DNA from: Undaria pinnatifida
Lineage: Eukaryota > Sar > Phaeophyceae > Laminariales > Alariaceae
Direction of reading: 5' to 3'
Assembly (NCBI GenBank): GCA_012845835.1
Contig: JABAKD010000023.1
Span: forward strand, 18,081,027 to 18,145,026
DNA: 64,000 nt
In this document: in pieces, positions 55,186-64,000 of the stretch
Layout of the letters: the number at the start of each line of letters is the position of its first letter
Numbering within the stretch: the stretch's first letter is position 1
Made by a program: the position numbers and the translations under genes
The notes under the pieces: model-generated
Seen by the model: the letters and a program-made list of their open reading frames with translations, nothing else
Database searches by the model: none
Told to the model about the DNA's origin: nothing

Positions 55186-55830
55186 GCGGTTGAAGCTTTC
55201 AGCAGCAAGGAGCATGGAAGCAACACTCAACACGACAACTGCACCAACACGGCATTCGCTTCCAGTTCGCCGACCAAAAACAACAATAACTGTTTGCTGC
55301 TCTACGTACTGCTGTACGGCTGCAGCACATGGTTGGGGGGCTTGATGGGGCGGCGGTTAGTCGGTGGGTGGGTGGGTGGGTGGTTGATTAGGTGGATGGG
55401 TGAGGGTCGTTTCGTACGTGGGTGTGTGCTGCTGCTGCTGCGATGGGGCGGCGGTTAGTCGTTGGGTGGGTGGGTGGTTGATCAGGTGGATGGGTGAGGG
55501 TCGTTTCGTACGTGGGTGTGTGCTGCTGCTGCTGCTGCTGCTGCTACCTCGAGGTATCTGCCTGCCACTGCTGTATGAAAGCTGACCAGTACCACACGAG
55601 GGAGCAGAGGGAGGCACTGTGGAGGCAATTTCCGAACAGGGATATACCGTATGTATATCAGCGTTGGGGATCGAGTTCGACCTCCAAGTAAAGGGTACAT
55701 CACTCCCTCTGCTCTGGGCGAGGAACGCGTTGGAGTTATCGATTTTGGGTTTTGGGCCTTCACTGTGGATTACACTATTCGTTGTGGTATGTATGTACCA
55801 GGTTCCAGGTACCTGTATATGTTTTATTCC
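55186..55830 (+). repeat. Segmental duplication, arm 1 (uninterrupted)
   Basis: Matches 55940-55981 plus 56758-57240. Landmarks: AGCAGCAAGGAGCA, CTTCCAGTTCGCCG, GCTCTACGTACTGCTGTAC, a CTGCTG run, CTACCTCGA, TTGGGGATCGAGTTCG and GTATGTATGTACCAGGTT. Within this arm a GGTGG...GTACGTGGGTGTGTG block is itself duplicated (55400 and 55494). Confidence 0.85.
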
Positions 55831-55939
55831 GGCACCGGTTCGGCAAGTTCATTGCCATCTCAATATACTCATAAATAGAGCCGTCGAAAATCAACCTCTA
55901 GAATTCAGCGAAAGTTGGTTACGGAAGAAGCAGGAACCC

Positions 55940-57240
55940 CCGCACAACAGCGGCGTTGAGCAGCAAGGAGCAAGCAGCACATAAGGCCATTTCTTACACA
56001 GTCGTATTTGTCAGTCTAAAAGGGCCTTTTTCGACTGAAGCCCATATCGGGCTTTCTTACACAGCCGAAAAAGGGCTTTTTACTTAGTTTTCCGACTAGG
56101 AGATGCAGTCGAAAAGCTTGACTTTTTCGACTGGATCTGCCAGTCGAAAAACCCAGTCGAAAAGTTTTGCACCTGTAATTTTAACCCATCGCTCCGCTCA
56201 TCCCACCACAAAACACACACCCACACGCTCACACACCCATACCAGGTATCACACAGCAGTATCATACAACAGCGCCGACGCTGCCTTTGGTATCACTGCT
56301 GTTGCTTCTCGCCGCAAGTCAGCGTGGCGCACTCCTTGCTCCGTTCGCCAGCAGCGTGTATTACACGACGGCAGCAGCGCGCGATATCGATGCCATTTTG
56401 CTAACAACGGCTACGCCTGCTGTAGCATTGGCGGCTCTCGGTTGAGTGCAACGCCACGAATGTAGCTTTGGCGGCTTTCGGCTAAGCCCAACGCCACCAA
56501 CCCGCTTGGACGAAGGTTCGTCGCGCGCGAAGCATGCGTTGCTCGCGAAGACCGCACGAAGCACAGAGCTGTCAACCGATTTTCCACTGCCATACAACAG
56601 TACTCCCTCACACCAACCGCCTCTAGGAAGAGCACAAAAACTATAAAATCGACTCGACTGAGGACAACAAGAAGGGCCAGAAGAATCCAGTCGAGAAGAA
56701 GTCCAGTCGAAAAGGACCGTTGTCGACCGGCGGAATCCGGCTGAGTAAGAAATGGCTTAACACAACAAGCGCACCAACACGTCAACCCCTTCCAGTTCGC
56801 CGGTAAAAGACCAGAACTGTTTGTTGCTCTACGTACTGCTGTACAGCTGCTGTAGCGCATGGTGGTTGGGGTGCTTGATGGGTGGACGGGTTAGTGGATG
56901 GGTGGGTGGTTAGGTGGGTGGGTGGGGGTCGTTTCGTACGTGGGTGAGTGCTGCTGCTGCTGCTGCTGTTGCTACCTCGAAGTATCTGCCCCTCACTGCC
57001 GCTTGATAGCTGACTTGCACCATACCAAGCAGCAGAGGGGCAGATTGGAAGCGATTTTCGAACGGGGATATACCACATGTATATCAGTGTTGGGGATCGA
57101 GTTCGGCCTCCAAGTAAAGGATATTACGTTCCCGCCGCTCTGGCCGAGGAAGGCCTAGGAGTTATCGTTTTTGGGGTTTCCATTATTCCTGGTGGTATGT
57201 ATGTACCAGGTTTCAGGTACCTGTATATGTTTTGCCGCCG
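55940..57240 (+). repeat. Segmental duplication, arm 2, interrupted by a Harbinger-like element
   Basis: Homologue of arm 1. It begins AGCAGCAAGGAGCA near 55955, is cut at 55984/56758 by the element, then resumes with CACAACAAGCGCACCAACACG and stays collinear to about 57235. Confidence 0.85.
55985..56757 (+). mobile_element. Non-autonomous Harbinger-like element, copy 4 (best copy)
   Basis: 773 bp between GGCCATTTCTTACACAGTCG and the inverted CGGCTGAGTAAGAAATGGCT (about 20 of 24 terminal bases pair). Flanked on both sides by TAA (55982-55984 and 56758-56760), the 3-bp TWA target of PIF/Harbinger elements. Subterminal CAGTCGAAAA words are present at both ends. No transposase is encoded. Insertion is supported by arm 1 of the duplication, which lacks it. 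Confidence 0.82.
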
Positions 57241-57714
57241 TGGTATGCTTGGCCACCACCGTGTGTAGGTCGTTGATGGCTTCGATTTAGGTTCTGACCA
57301 CCTACCACAAGGTGCGGAGGTACTACCCATGTCGATTATTCCACTACTCCGCCTAGTTTGGGACGTCAGCGGACCCCCCCATTCGTTACTGTCACCAATG
57401 CAATATCTCCGTAGATGTCTTCTGTCTGCTATGATCATCGCTTGGCGCAGTCCAATATTGAAAAAATCAGGCGCGCGACTATTTTTGCGCTTGTAATATA
57501 TGAGTAATATACCAGGTATTCAATAGTTGTTCATGGCTTATCCACGCCCCCAAGGTAATTTTTTTTTGTCTTTTTCCTGAGTGGGCTCGGTTGGTACATG
57601 CCTGGCCTCGCAAGACCTCCCACTTGAACAACGCCTCCTTCCATTACTTGCCGAACGGTCATTTTTATATATGTATTTCTTCACCTTTTTATTTTATTGC
57701 ACGAATTATCATCA

Positions 57715-57860
57715 TACCAGGCCCCAGCTGAGCTCAGCTTGGCTGTTCAGCAGCGCAGCGCAGCGCTAGGGCGGCAGCGCAGCGCCGCGCGGTGCCTTGC
57801 GTTTCAGTGCGGTACGGTAGTGTGCGGTGGTGTGCCGTGCTGTGCCGTGCTGCGTTCTTT
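57715..57860 (+). repeat. GTGCYGTGC/CAGCGC-rich degenerate block, copy 1
   Basis: Dense CAGCGCAGCGC and GTGCCGTGCTG words after CAGCTCAGC/GAGCTCAGC. Related blocks at 58125-58225 and 60205-60315. No gene. Confidence 0.55.
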
Positions 57861-57913
57861 GCTATACTCACTCGTACCAGGTATCATTCGAAGTATCATA
57901 CCAAGTACCGGTT

Positions 57914-58065
57914 ACAATGGGACCCGAAGGGTGCGCCAGCTAGCGTTGGGCTGCGAAAGCAGCTGAGTTAAATCGACACACGACGCGTATGAAAATACGT
58001 GGAAGTGTGGTGAGCTAAAGCTTTATTTTTTCCCCATCCGCCGGAGAATAAAAAAAAGGAAAAAA
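57914..58065 (+). mobile_element. SINE family copy 3, full length with perfect target duplication
   Basis: 152 bp from ACAATGGGACCCGAAGGG to an A-rich tail (AATAAAAAAAAGGAAAAAAA). Flanked by ACCAAGTACCGGTT at 57900-57913 and 58066-58079, a perfect 14-bp target duplication. Too short to code. A B-box-like AATCGACAC lies at 57971-57979; the A box is unclear. The tail and target duplication mean insertion by a LINE-type machinery. Other copies: 31622 (-), 42723 (-), 27734 (fragment). Confidence 0.9.
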
Positions 58066-58124
58066 ACCAAGTACCGGTTGCATGTTCTACTTACTGTAGA
58101 TTGTTGAAAATGCAACAAATGCAC

Positions 58125-58225
58125 CCCCAGCTCAGACCAGCTATAGCTCAGCAGTGCAGCACAGCACCGTGCAGTGCCGTGCCTTGCCCTGCGGTGTGGT
58201 GCTGTGCCGTGTTGCGCTGTGCTTT
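58125..58225 (+). repeat. GTGCYGTGC-rich degenerate block, copy 2
   Basis: CAGCAGTGCAGCACAGCACC, GTGCAGTGCCGTGCC and GCTGTGCCGTGTTGCGC in 100 bp. Same vocabulary as 57715-57860 and 60205-60315. Confidence 0.5.
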
Positions 58226-59808
58226 CTTTCGATTGCACAGTATCCGGTATCATACGATTTGCAAGGTACCGGTATGTACGCTCGTTGTTTCGCTTTCTTG
58301 ATTTGACCGTCCCCTCTTGGTCTTCTTAAATGCTTTTCTCGTTTTTGTTCCCGCCAATTACACCCGTACTGCCGATCAGAACGAGACGTCGCCAACAAGC
58401 ACACAGCACAGCACAGGGCAATCAGCCCTGCACAAGTAGCTCTTGGAAGTATCAAATGGCTAGTTGCACCAAATAATAGGCTTATTTCTGCCCCCTTCTC
58501 ATTTAGTTGCATTTGTCCTTGCGCGAGCGTACCGGGCAGTGTCGACCGCCGGCGGAGCGGAGCCCTTTGTATGTATGTAACTGATACCAGGTATATTTGT
58601 GAGATTTGAAACACATGAAATAACTGTGAGAAATGATGCTGAGAACTGAAATAAGAAATAAAAGATATTTGAGTCTTAGGAAACGATACTGTACCGACTA
58701 TAAATGGTGCTGACATTTACATATATATATAAAATCATTCTTTGGTGTCAGGGATTTGGTCAGGAGTTTTTTTTTGTCTCGGCCGAAGTATGCGATTCGC
58801 GGAACTGGAATTCTCGATCGAATATAGCTTCGTTCGAGCGCCGCCTTCGGGGGGCGGCTCCCAAGCCCCTTGCCCTGCCGTGTGCCTTCCGCACATCGAC
58901 GTGAACGCGGACGGATGCCGAGCGAGACAAGCGAGAAGTTGCAAAAATACCGCATGTCGAGGAGGAATTTCGGAGATTTCGGTTGAATCTTGATGTCTGC
59001 AGCGCCTGGATGATTTATAAAATTGGCATTATTTCCAAACGGTACTTGATAATGTTTGGCATTTTGCGGTGGCATACTCTCGAGCGTTAGCTTCTTTGCT
59101 GTACTTTTTTACTAGTTCGTTTGGTTTCTTGCTCGGCCTTTATTTTTTTTTTTCTGCTCGTTTTGCCAGTTGGAAAGGCAGTTTTTTAGTGTGGGTACAC
59201 CTAAAACGGGACAAAAATTACCGACGATATCCAACAACTTCGTGACATAAATTACCTACGGCACGACGTTTCGTGACAAAATAACTCCCAAATCATGATG
59301 TCTTCACGTAACAGAATCTCGAGACAAAACCAAGCAGGTAGAGCCGTCTCTTCGTCCTTTGGCCCTGGCTTTAGCACGGCCGCTGAAACTCCAGGCAGCC
59401 TTTGCTGTAGGCATGAACGAGTGCGGTTGATCCGCAGCGAACTATCCCTCTGTGCTGGCTTCTATGTGGCCGTTGTCCATGCCATTTCATATCACCTTCC
59501 TCCTGTTTTTAGCTCGTCGTCGTACGGTTGAGGTATGAGGAAACCGGTACGTACTCGGTGAGAACAGCAGTATGTACGACGAGCATGAACGCCAACTGAC
59601 GCCATTGGCAAACACACAACAGCAGGTGTAGCAGCAGTAGCCGAAGGGCGAAACTTCTAGCACATGCTGCACCAACTAGTAGCAACCAGAACCACGGCAA
59701 ATAGCTCAAAGTGCAGTACGGGTGCCGTTGGCAAGTTTAGTCGTACTCGCATCACTCTGTCCAATATATAACAATCGTTTTATGTTCATATTGATGAAGA
59801 AAAAAATA
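58226..59808. other. No supported gene; small dispersed repeat shared with 60.6 kb
   Basis: GCGGACGGATGCCGAGCGAGACAAGCGAGAAGT-like sequence at about 58908-58938 and AATTGGCATTATTTCCAAA at about 59021 recur in diverged form at about 60629-60660 and 60759-60780. Open frames lack motifs. Confidence 0.5.
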
Positions 59809-60186
59809 TCACATTTCCTGTAAGAATGATACGTCGTACGAGCGGACGTTCTGGTGTGCTGCTGCCGTGAGACCATCGAGCACACCGCGTGTTTTACATA
59901 AGAGCGAACAAGAGGCAGGGCACAGGGGGCCCCAACACAGAGTCACGTGACAACCACGGCCAGCTGTCGATCGCGTAATGGCCGGTAGTCCGAGCTTCGG
60001 TGGGTGTATAGGAAGTTGTTCGTAGTACTGCTGTAGACCGTCGAAAAACCACGTGACATTTCGTTCTGGTGGCAGACTCGCCAGTAGACCCCGAAATTGC
60101 TTATTCATTTCTTTTTCTTGGCCCCGTGCACCCCTACTGAAAGATCTGGGCTTTGACTCATCAGCTCCACACCGCCCAGCACCCAA
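59809..60186 (-). CDS. Hypothetical ORF, 125 codons, unrecognised
   Basis: Contains EMNKQFRGLLASLPPERN and VTWFFDGLQQYYEQLPIHPP, with an amphipathic, protein-like composition in the middle third, flanked by less convincing sequence. ATG at 60186. It could be one exon of a gene, or chance. No family recognised. Confidence 0.25.
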   Translation of the reverse strand: MGAGRCGADESKPRSFSRGARGQEKEMNKQFRGLLASLPPERNVTWFFDGLQQYYEQLPIHPPKLGLPAITRSTAGRGCHVTLCWGPLCPASCSLLCKTRGVLDGLTAAAHQNVRSYDVSFLQEM

Positions 60187-60204
60187 TCGCGGCGTTATAG
60201 CTCA

Positions 60205-60315
60205 CAGCAACAAGGCGCCGTGCAGTGCCCTGCGATGCCCTGCAGCCCAGCTCAGCAGCGCACCGCCGCGCAGCGCTAGCTCAGCAGAGCGAAGCGCTGT
60301 GCTTTCCCGTGCTCT
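60205..60315 (+). repeat. GTGCYGTGC-rich degenerate block, copy 3
   Basis: GCAGTGCCCTGCGATGCCCT, CAGCTCAGCAGCGCACC and CGCGCAGCGCTAGCTCAGC. Third copy of the family at 57715. Confidence 0.5.
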
Positions 60316-61698
60316 GCCGTCGCGGTCGTTCGGTATTATGATATCTAAACCTCCGCTTGCCCTGATATTTAGGTATTTGGCGCTTTATTCTATATCACGA
60401 TTTTTGTGTGGGCACTTTGTGCTGTCTAAAACTGAACATGGCGTTTTCTCCACACTCGAGTCATCAAGGGCCCAAGACTCGAGACGAGCCGAAGCAAGGT
60501 TATTCGCCCCGTCCCGTCCGAGACTCAGAGCAGCGTAGGGCACCAGCTGCCAGGGGTATGAGACGAGGCATTCACGGCATTGGCCAGATAACGTTACCTG
60601 CAACAACTGCCCGCCACAGTATAAACGCGCGGACGGACGCTGAGCGTGACACGCGAGAAGTGCGGTTTTTTTTTATTTTGGGCGGTATACGCCTGAGCTA
60701 TTCTTTGGTCTTGGCATATGTAGAGCTTGAACGAATAAATGAGGGACAACATTTCCAAATTGGCATCATTTCCAAATTTGAATCTATTTTTTTTCCCGGC
60801 GTCGCTTTTTTCATGGCGGCCTCGAAGAGCTGTTATTAATAGTGTCCTCCTGAGTACTATTAATACTAACTGTTACTGTAGTACGTGGAGAGGGGAAAGC
60901 TCCGGAGGTTCCTCTTACGAAGTCGATGAGAATAAGTTAACGAACTCGAAAACGTGTTTGGTTGGTATTTCAGTATAACCTACTACTGAGTTACTTCTGA
61001 GTCACGTGACAAGGGGGTAGTGCTGTGTCGTGAGGTCGATTCTCACCGCCTTCATATTTGTCGTTTTCGAGCGTGCGCGCTGACGACATTATCAATGGGT
61101 ATTTTGTTAGTTTAACATGTCATGTAGCATCACCCACTGACTGAGTCAAGTGATTGAGTAGCTCCGTGGGCAGTTCTGTAGGACTTCTCGGTCAAGTCAC
61201 TTTGTTCCAAGGGCGCTCTCCACCGCCTTCCTTATCTGTCCCCTATACCTGATCGTGAACGCGTACTACGTACGGGAGGTAAGAAACACTTCCGAGAATA
61301 GCGGGGACGATTTTGGATTTTGGATTCCTGGGCAGTAGTTTTTCCGAGAACGGGTCAACGCGTGGCGCACTAATCAATGACACGGCAGCAATCATTAGTA
61401 TAGTTGTAGTCAACGACGATATATACCTGGTGCAACGCTGTTTTCAAATTCCGAGCTTCAAGAGCAGCAGTAATTGTTGTTGTTGTTCTCACATTCACTC
61501 GCATAATCAAGTCCGTGGTCACAGGACACAGGCTCCATCAGTAAATTATAATGTTGACTGACACCACAGGCAACACCTCTCTGGGTACGTAACGCGGCGT
61601 CAACCATGGAAATATCCAGCTGGTAATATCATACAATATGGCGGAATGTAACCTCTATGCAAAGATCCTGTTTTGTTTTTATCAATTGTCAGCTGGAC
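60316..61698. other. No supported gene
   Basis: A tRNA T-arm-like hairpin GTGAGGTCGATTCTCAC lies at about 61030-61046, without the rest of a tRNA. Open frames are short and featureless. Confidence 0.45.
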
Positions 61699-61775
61699 GC
61701 CCCGATGGTCTAGTGGTTTTACCCTCGAATACTACTAACGTTTTTTGTCCTTGAGTTCGACACCCACCACGATGA
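61699..61775 (+). other. tRNA-like segment with matching A and B boxes, probably SINE remnant
   Basis: GCCCCGATGG, an exact A-box consensus TGGTCTAGTGG at 61706-61716 and a B-box match GTTCGACAC at 61755-61763. Acceptor and T stems cannot form, so not a functional tRNA. Shares its start with the segment at 28737. A CGAATACTACTAACG stretch between the boxes resembles an intron branch site, probably by chance. Confidence 0.5.
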
Positions 61776-62132
61776 GATTTGACTTTATTTGCTGAAATGC
61801 AAAAAGAAAAAAGGGATCAACTGCTGAGAGCGCCTAGCAGCGTGGGTAAGTACAATTTGACGCGAGTCGACGAGGGTAGAAAATGCTGTATTCTCCTCGG
61901 GATAAAAATGAAGGCACGTGCCGAAGTGGGGAGGGAGGAGGAGGGCCTGCTATGTGACCCCGGATCGGAGTTACTACGGGGAGGGAGCGCGAGAGTGGCG
62001 CGAGGATAATAGATGGGATGAAAAAAAAAAAATGCGAAGATATATTATTACTACCAGTAAATAATATGTTAGTCTTTAGGAAATACGCACAGCACTATCA
62101 GCAGTCGTCATGGTAGAGACACTCCGGATATT

Positions 62133-62417
62133 ATGTATCGAGGGGACGCGTCCGATTTCGACAACGTGGAACCACCCGCGAAGCAAAGACAGCAGACACA
62201 CATCCCGCCTTCCCGAGTAAAAACAGAGAAGAAGCGCTACGCCAACCTCCCGTACGAGCAAAGCCACCCCCGCACCTATCTTAGACAACGCCGCCGCAAC
62301 GAGAGATCGCTCTCCTCTCCTTCGTTTTCCTCCTCGCCTGCGACCACGCAGACCAATCAATGCGACAGCCTTCGCGTAACAAACAAAGCTCTCTTCTTCC
62401 AAAACCTCGCCGGCTGA
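62133..62417 (+). CDS. Hypothetical ORF, 94 codons, unrecognised
   Basis: Starts MYRGDASDFDNVEPPAKQRQ, continues with a basic segment (KTEKKRYANLPYEQ, RTYLRQRRRNERS) and a Ser-rich stretch, and stops at TGA. Hydrophilic and probably disordered; could be an exon of a nuclear protein. The opposite strand is also open, so coding status is uncertain. Confidence 0.3.
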   Translation: MYRGDASDFDNVEPPAKQRQQTHIPPSRVKTEKKRYANLPYEQSHPRTYLRQRRRNERSLSSPSFSSSPATTQTNQCDSLRVTNKALFFQNLAG

Positions 62418-63032
62418 CATGGCCCCATGTCGACGTTTGATGCAAACCGATTTTGCATCCTGTCGACTTCGAACCTCCATTGCCACGGGGACAGCAGTGC
62501 AGTCTCTTGATTAATGCCAGGGCTTCTTTCGTTTCGCTTGGAGGCGACGCAGGTCCTCAATACTATTTTCGGTATTTTTGTTTGATAGACGCCAACTTTT
62601 ACTTGACGGCGCATTTAACATAGTGTGTTTCGCCTATCCTTGCCTTCTTTGTTGTATGATGTTACGTTTTTCTTTTGTCAAAGTATGACCTTCATAGTCC
62701 CATGTTCGTATTAAACTCTTGGCATTACTCTAAAGTTCAATGCATGCCAAATCGGACAGCTACACCTTAAGTTGTCGAAGTGCTGCCCTGCCCTACCCGA
62801 AGCATGGGCGCCGGCATTCGCAGGCGCCCATGCGGAGCCCTTGTATTTTCAAAAGATGAGTCGCAGCAGTAGAGAGGATGATAACTAATCTCATAAATGC
62901 GCCCGAGAGACATGTGAGACTGTGGTAGAATATGTCTACTGGGACCGAGAAGTGACACACAGAGATTAACCGATTATGATCAGAACACAGGAGTATATGA
63001 TACGAGAAAGGATGCAGTACTGCTCATACTGG

Positions 63033-63061
63033 GTACAAGGTTCCCCTCCGGGAAGTGCCTA
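63033..63061 (+). repeat. 29-bp exact repeat shared with 27900-27928
   Basis: GTACAAGGTTCCCCTCCGGG followed by AAGTGCCTA, identical at both places. A looser relative (GTACAAGACTCCCCTTCGGG) is at 28021. Too short to classify. Confidence 0.8.
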
Positions 63062-63344
63062 ATGGAGTGGCGCAAGAACGAAACCCAAACATCCAACATC
63101 TGACTGTCTGTGGGCAAATAAAATGTACCTGGTGGTAGTGAAAACTATGTTCTTGTCCGCAGCTCGAGAAGCGGAGTGTGGGGAGGCGTCCTCCCGGGTA
63201 CGGTTCGCTCTCTCGCCGTCGTGGTGGAGAACCGTAAATAAGTGGTGATCCCTTCAGTACGTACGTGCCCAGCGCCAGTACTCGTATGATGGGGACGTTT
63301 TATACGGGCGACTCTTATGCAGTAAATTTTGGGGAAATTGACAA

Positions 63345-63600
63345 AATCGGGTACACCCGGGTGGTTTCTGAACAAAATCGGGTACCTTTTTGTCCGCGAC
63401 GGGGCGCGCTTACGTACGCCTGCAAAACGCCTCCAAATCGCCTTCTGGCGCCTGAACTCACTGCGCCTTGTGTACGCGCAGCACCCCAAACCGTTTTTTC
63501 GGCGTTCGAACCCTCAAAACGGCGCCAATGACGGCCCCCATAAAGTGCTCTCGGCGGACAACCCGATTTTGTTCAGGAACACACCGGGTATACCCCGCCC
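63345..63600. repeat. Inverted repeat with about 40-bp arms
   Basis: The left arm contains GGTACACCCGGGTGGTTTCT then GAACAAAATCGGGTA; the right arm contains ACCCGATTTTGTTC then AGGAACACACCGGGTATACC, its reverse complement with few mismatches. The loop is about 170 bp. A partial third arm ACCCGATTTTGGCC lies at 63622. Could be a small foldback element or diverged TIRs. Confidence 0.6.
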
Positions 63601-64000
63601 TGTGCTTCGATTTCATCAACTACCCGATTTTGGCCATACTGCACCCGTTTTTGTTCACTTGCAAAACCCGCGGAGACACGGAAACGGACGACATCTCCCC
63701 GCAACCCAGCTGTGGAAGATCCCGCACACAACTAGCAACTTGCCGACTGTCATGCGACCACAGCAGCACTGCTAACTTCCCGGCCCACAAAGATCCCGCC
63801 CCGATGCAACCGCACTGCGAAGAATGGTGGCATGGCGATGAGCGCGGACACCCAACCAAGATCCGGCGCTAGGACGAAAAGACTAGACCATATTGTTGTT
63901 TGTTGTTTTCTCACATTACTCTTGTCAAAAATCTAGAGCCCGTGGTCACACAAAGGTGCTGGAGCCCTAGGAAGATCCGAAAAACCAAGTGAAATCAAAA
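63601..64000. other. No supported gene at the right edge
   Basis: An open frame (63468-63872 +) overlaps the inverted repeat and has no recognisable motif. Confidence 0.4.

Noticed and set aside
61030-61046. tRNA T-arm-like hairpin
   Set aside because: No A box, acceptor stem or anticodon arm around it; the loop also lacks the usual TTC.

Overview
This 64-kb window is nuclear DNA of a eukaryote. The evidence is two chromodomain-bearing Ty3/gypsy (chromovirus) remnants, GT-AG introns with GTGAGT donors, a SINE with an A-rich tail and target-site duplication (TSD), hAT-like and Harbinger-like non-autonomous DNA transposons, and very dense tandem and dispersed repeats. I cannot name the species. 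The retroelement types and one algal/protist-type uncharacterised gene family suggest a repeat-rich protist or alga, but this is inference. No rRNA gene, intact tRNA gene, CRISPR array or prokaryotic operon was found.

Layout. 1-3.36 kb: a 5'-truncated, inactivated chromovirus pol on + (RT, RNase H, integrase, chromodomain), then about 1.9 kb of probable element 3' sequence and a 530-bp TTA microsatellite. 5.8-6.35 kb: two copies of a tiny conserved ORF family (MSxDxKFxELT); others lie at 17.7 and 27.8 kb. 7.3-8.44 kb: a dispersed repeat. 8.45-10.28 kb: non-autonomous hAT-like element copy A with GGGTC arrays at both ends; inverted copy B is at 41.37-43.41 kb. 10.3-12.7 kb: a cluster of Harbinger-like elements rich in CAGTCGAAAA; the cleanest copy is at 55.98-56.76 kb. 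13.5-17.1 kb: a 1.34-kb tandem array. 17.45-19.3 kb: smaller tandem arrays. 19.32-22.29 kb (-): the best cellular-looking gene, five exons, with an N-terminal zinc ribbon. 25.06-26.72 kb: a transposon with perfect 14-bp terminal inverted repeats (TIRs). 27.7-30.2 kb: palindromic ACCTAA/TTAGGT arrays. 30.7-33.4 kb: repeat mosaic. 33.96-37.58 kb (-): a second chromovirus with two LTRs, gag and protease, but most of pol deleted. 38-45 and 51.7 kb: dispersed GC-rich repeats. 46.9-48.6 kb (-): a broken multi-exon gene resembling a large uncharacterised eukaryotic family. 53.36-53.63 kb (-): hAT transposase C-terminal fragment. 54.2-57.24 kb: segmental duplication split by a Harbinger-like insertion. 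57.9 kb: a SINE with a perfect 14-bp TSD.

Together the window is a graveyard of nested mobile elements with few host genes. Because several families occur more than once, insertions can be read against unoccupied paralogous sites inside the same window: the SINE in hAT-like copy B versus copy A, and the Harbinger-like element in one arm of the 55-57 kb duplication. A recurrent theme is that unrelated non-autonomous transposons each carry dense subterminal arrays of their own short motif.
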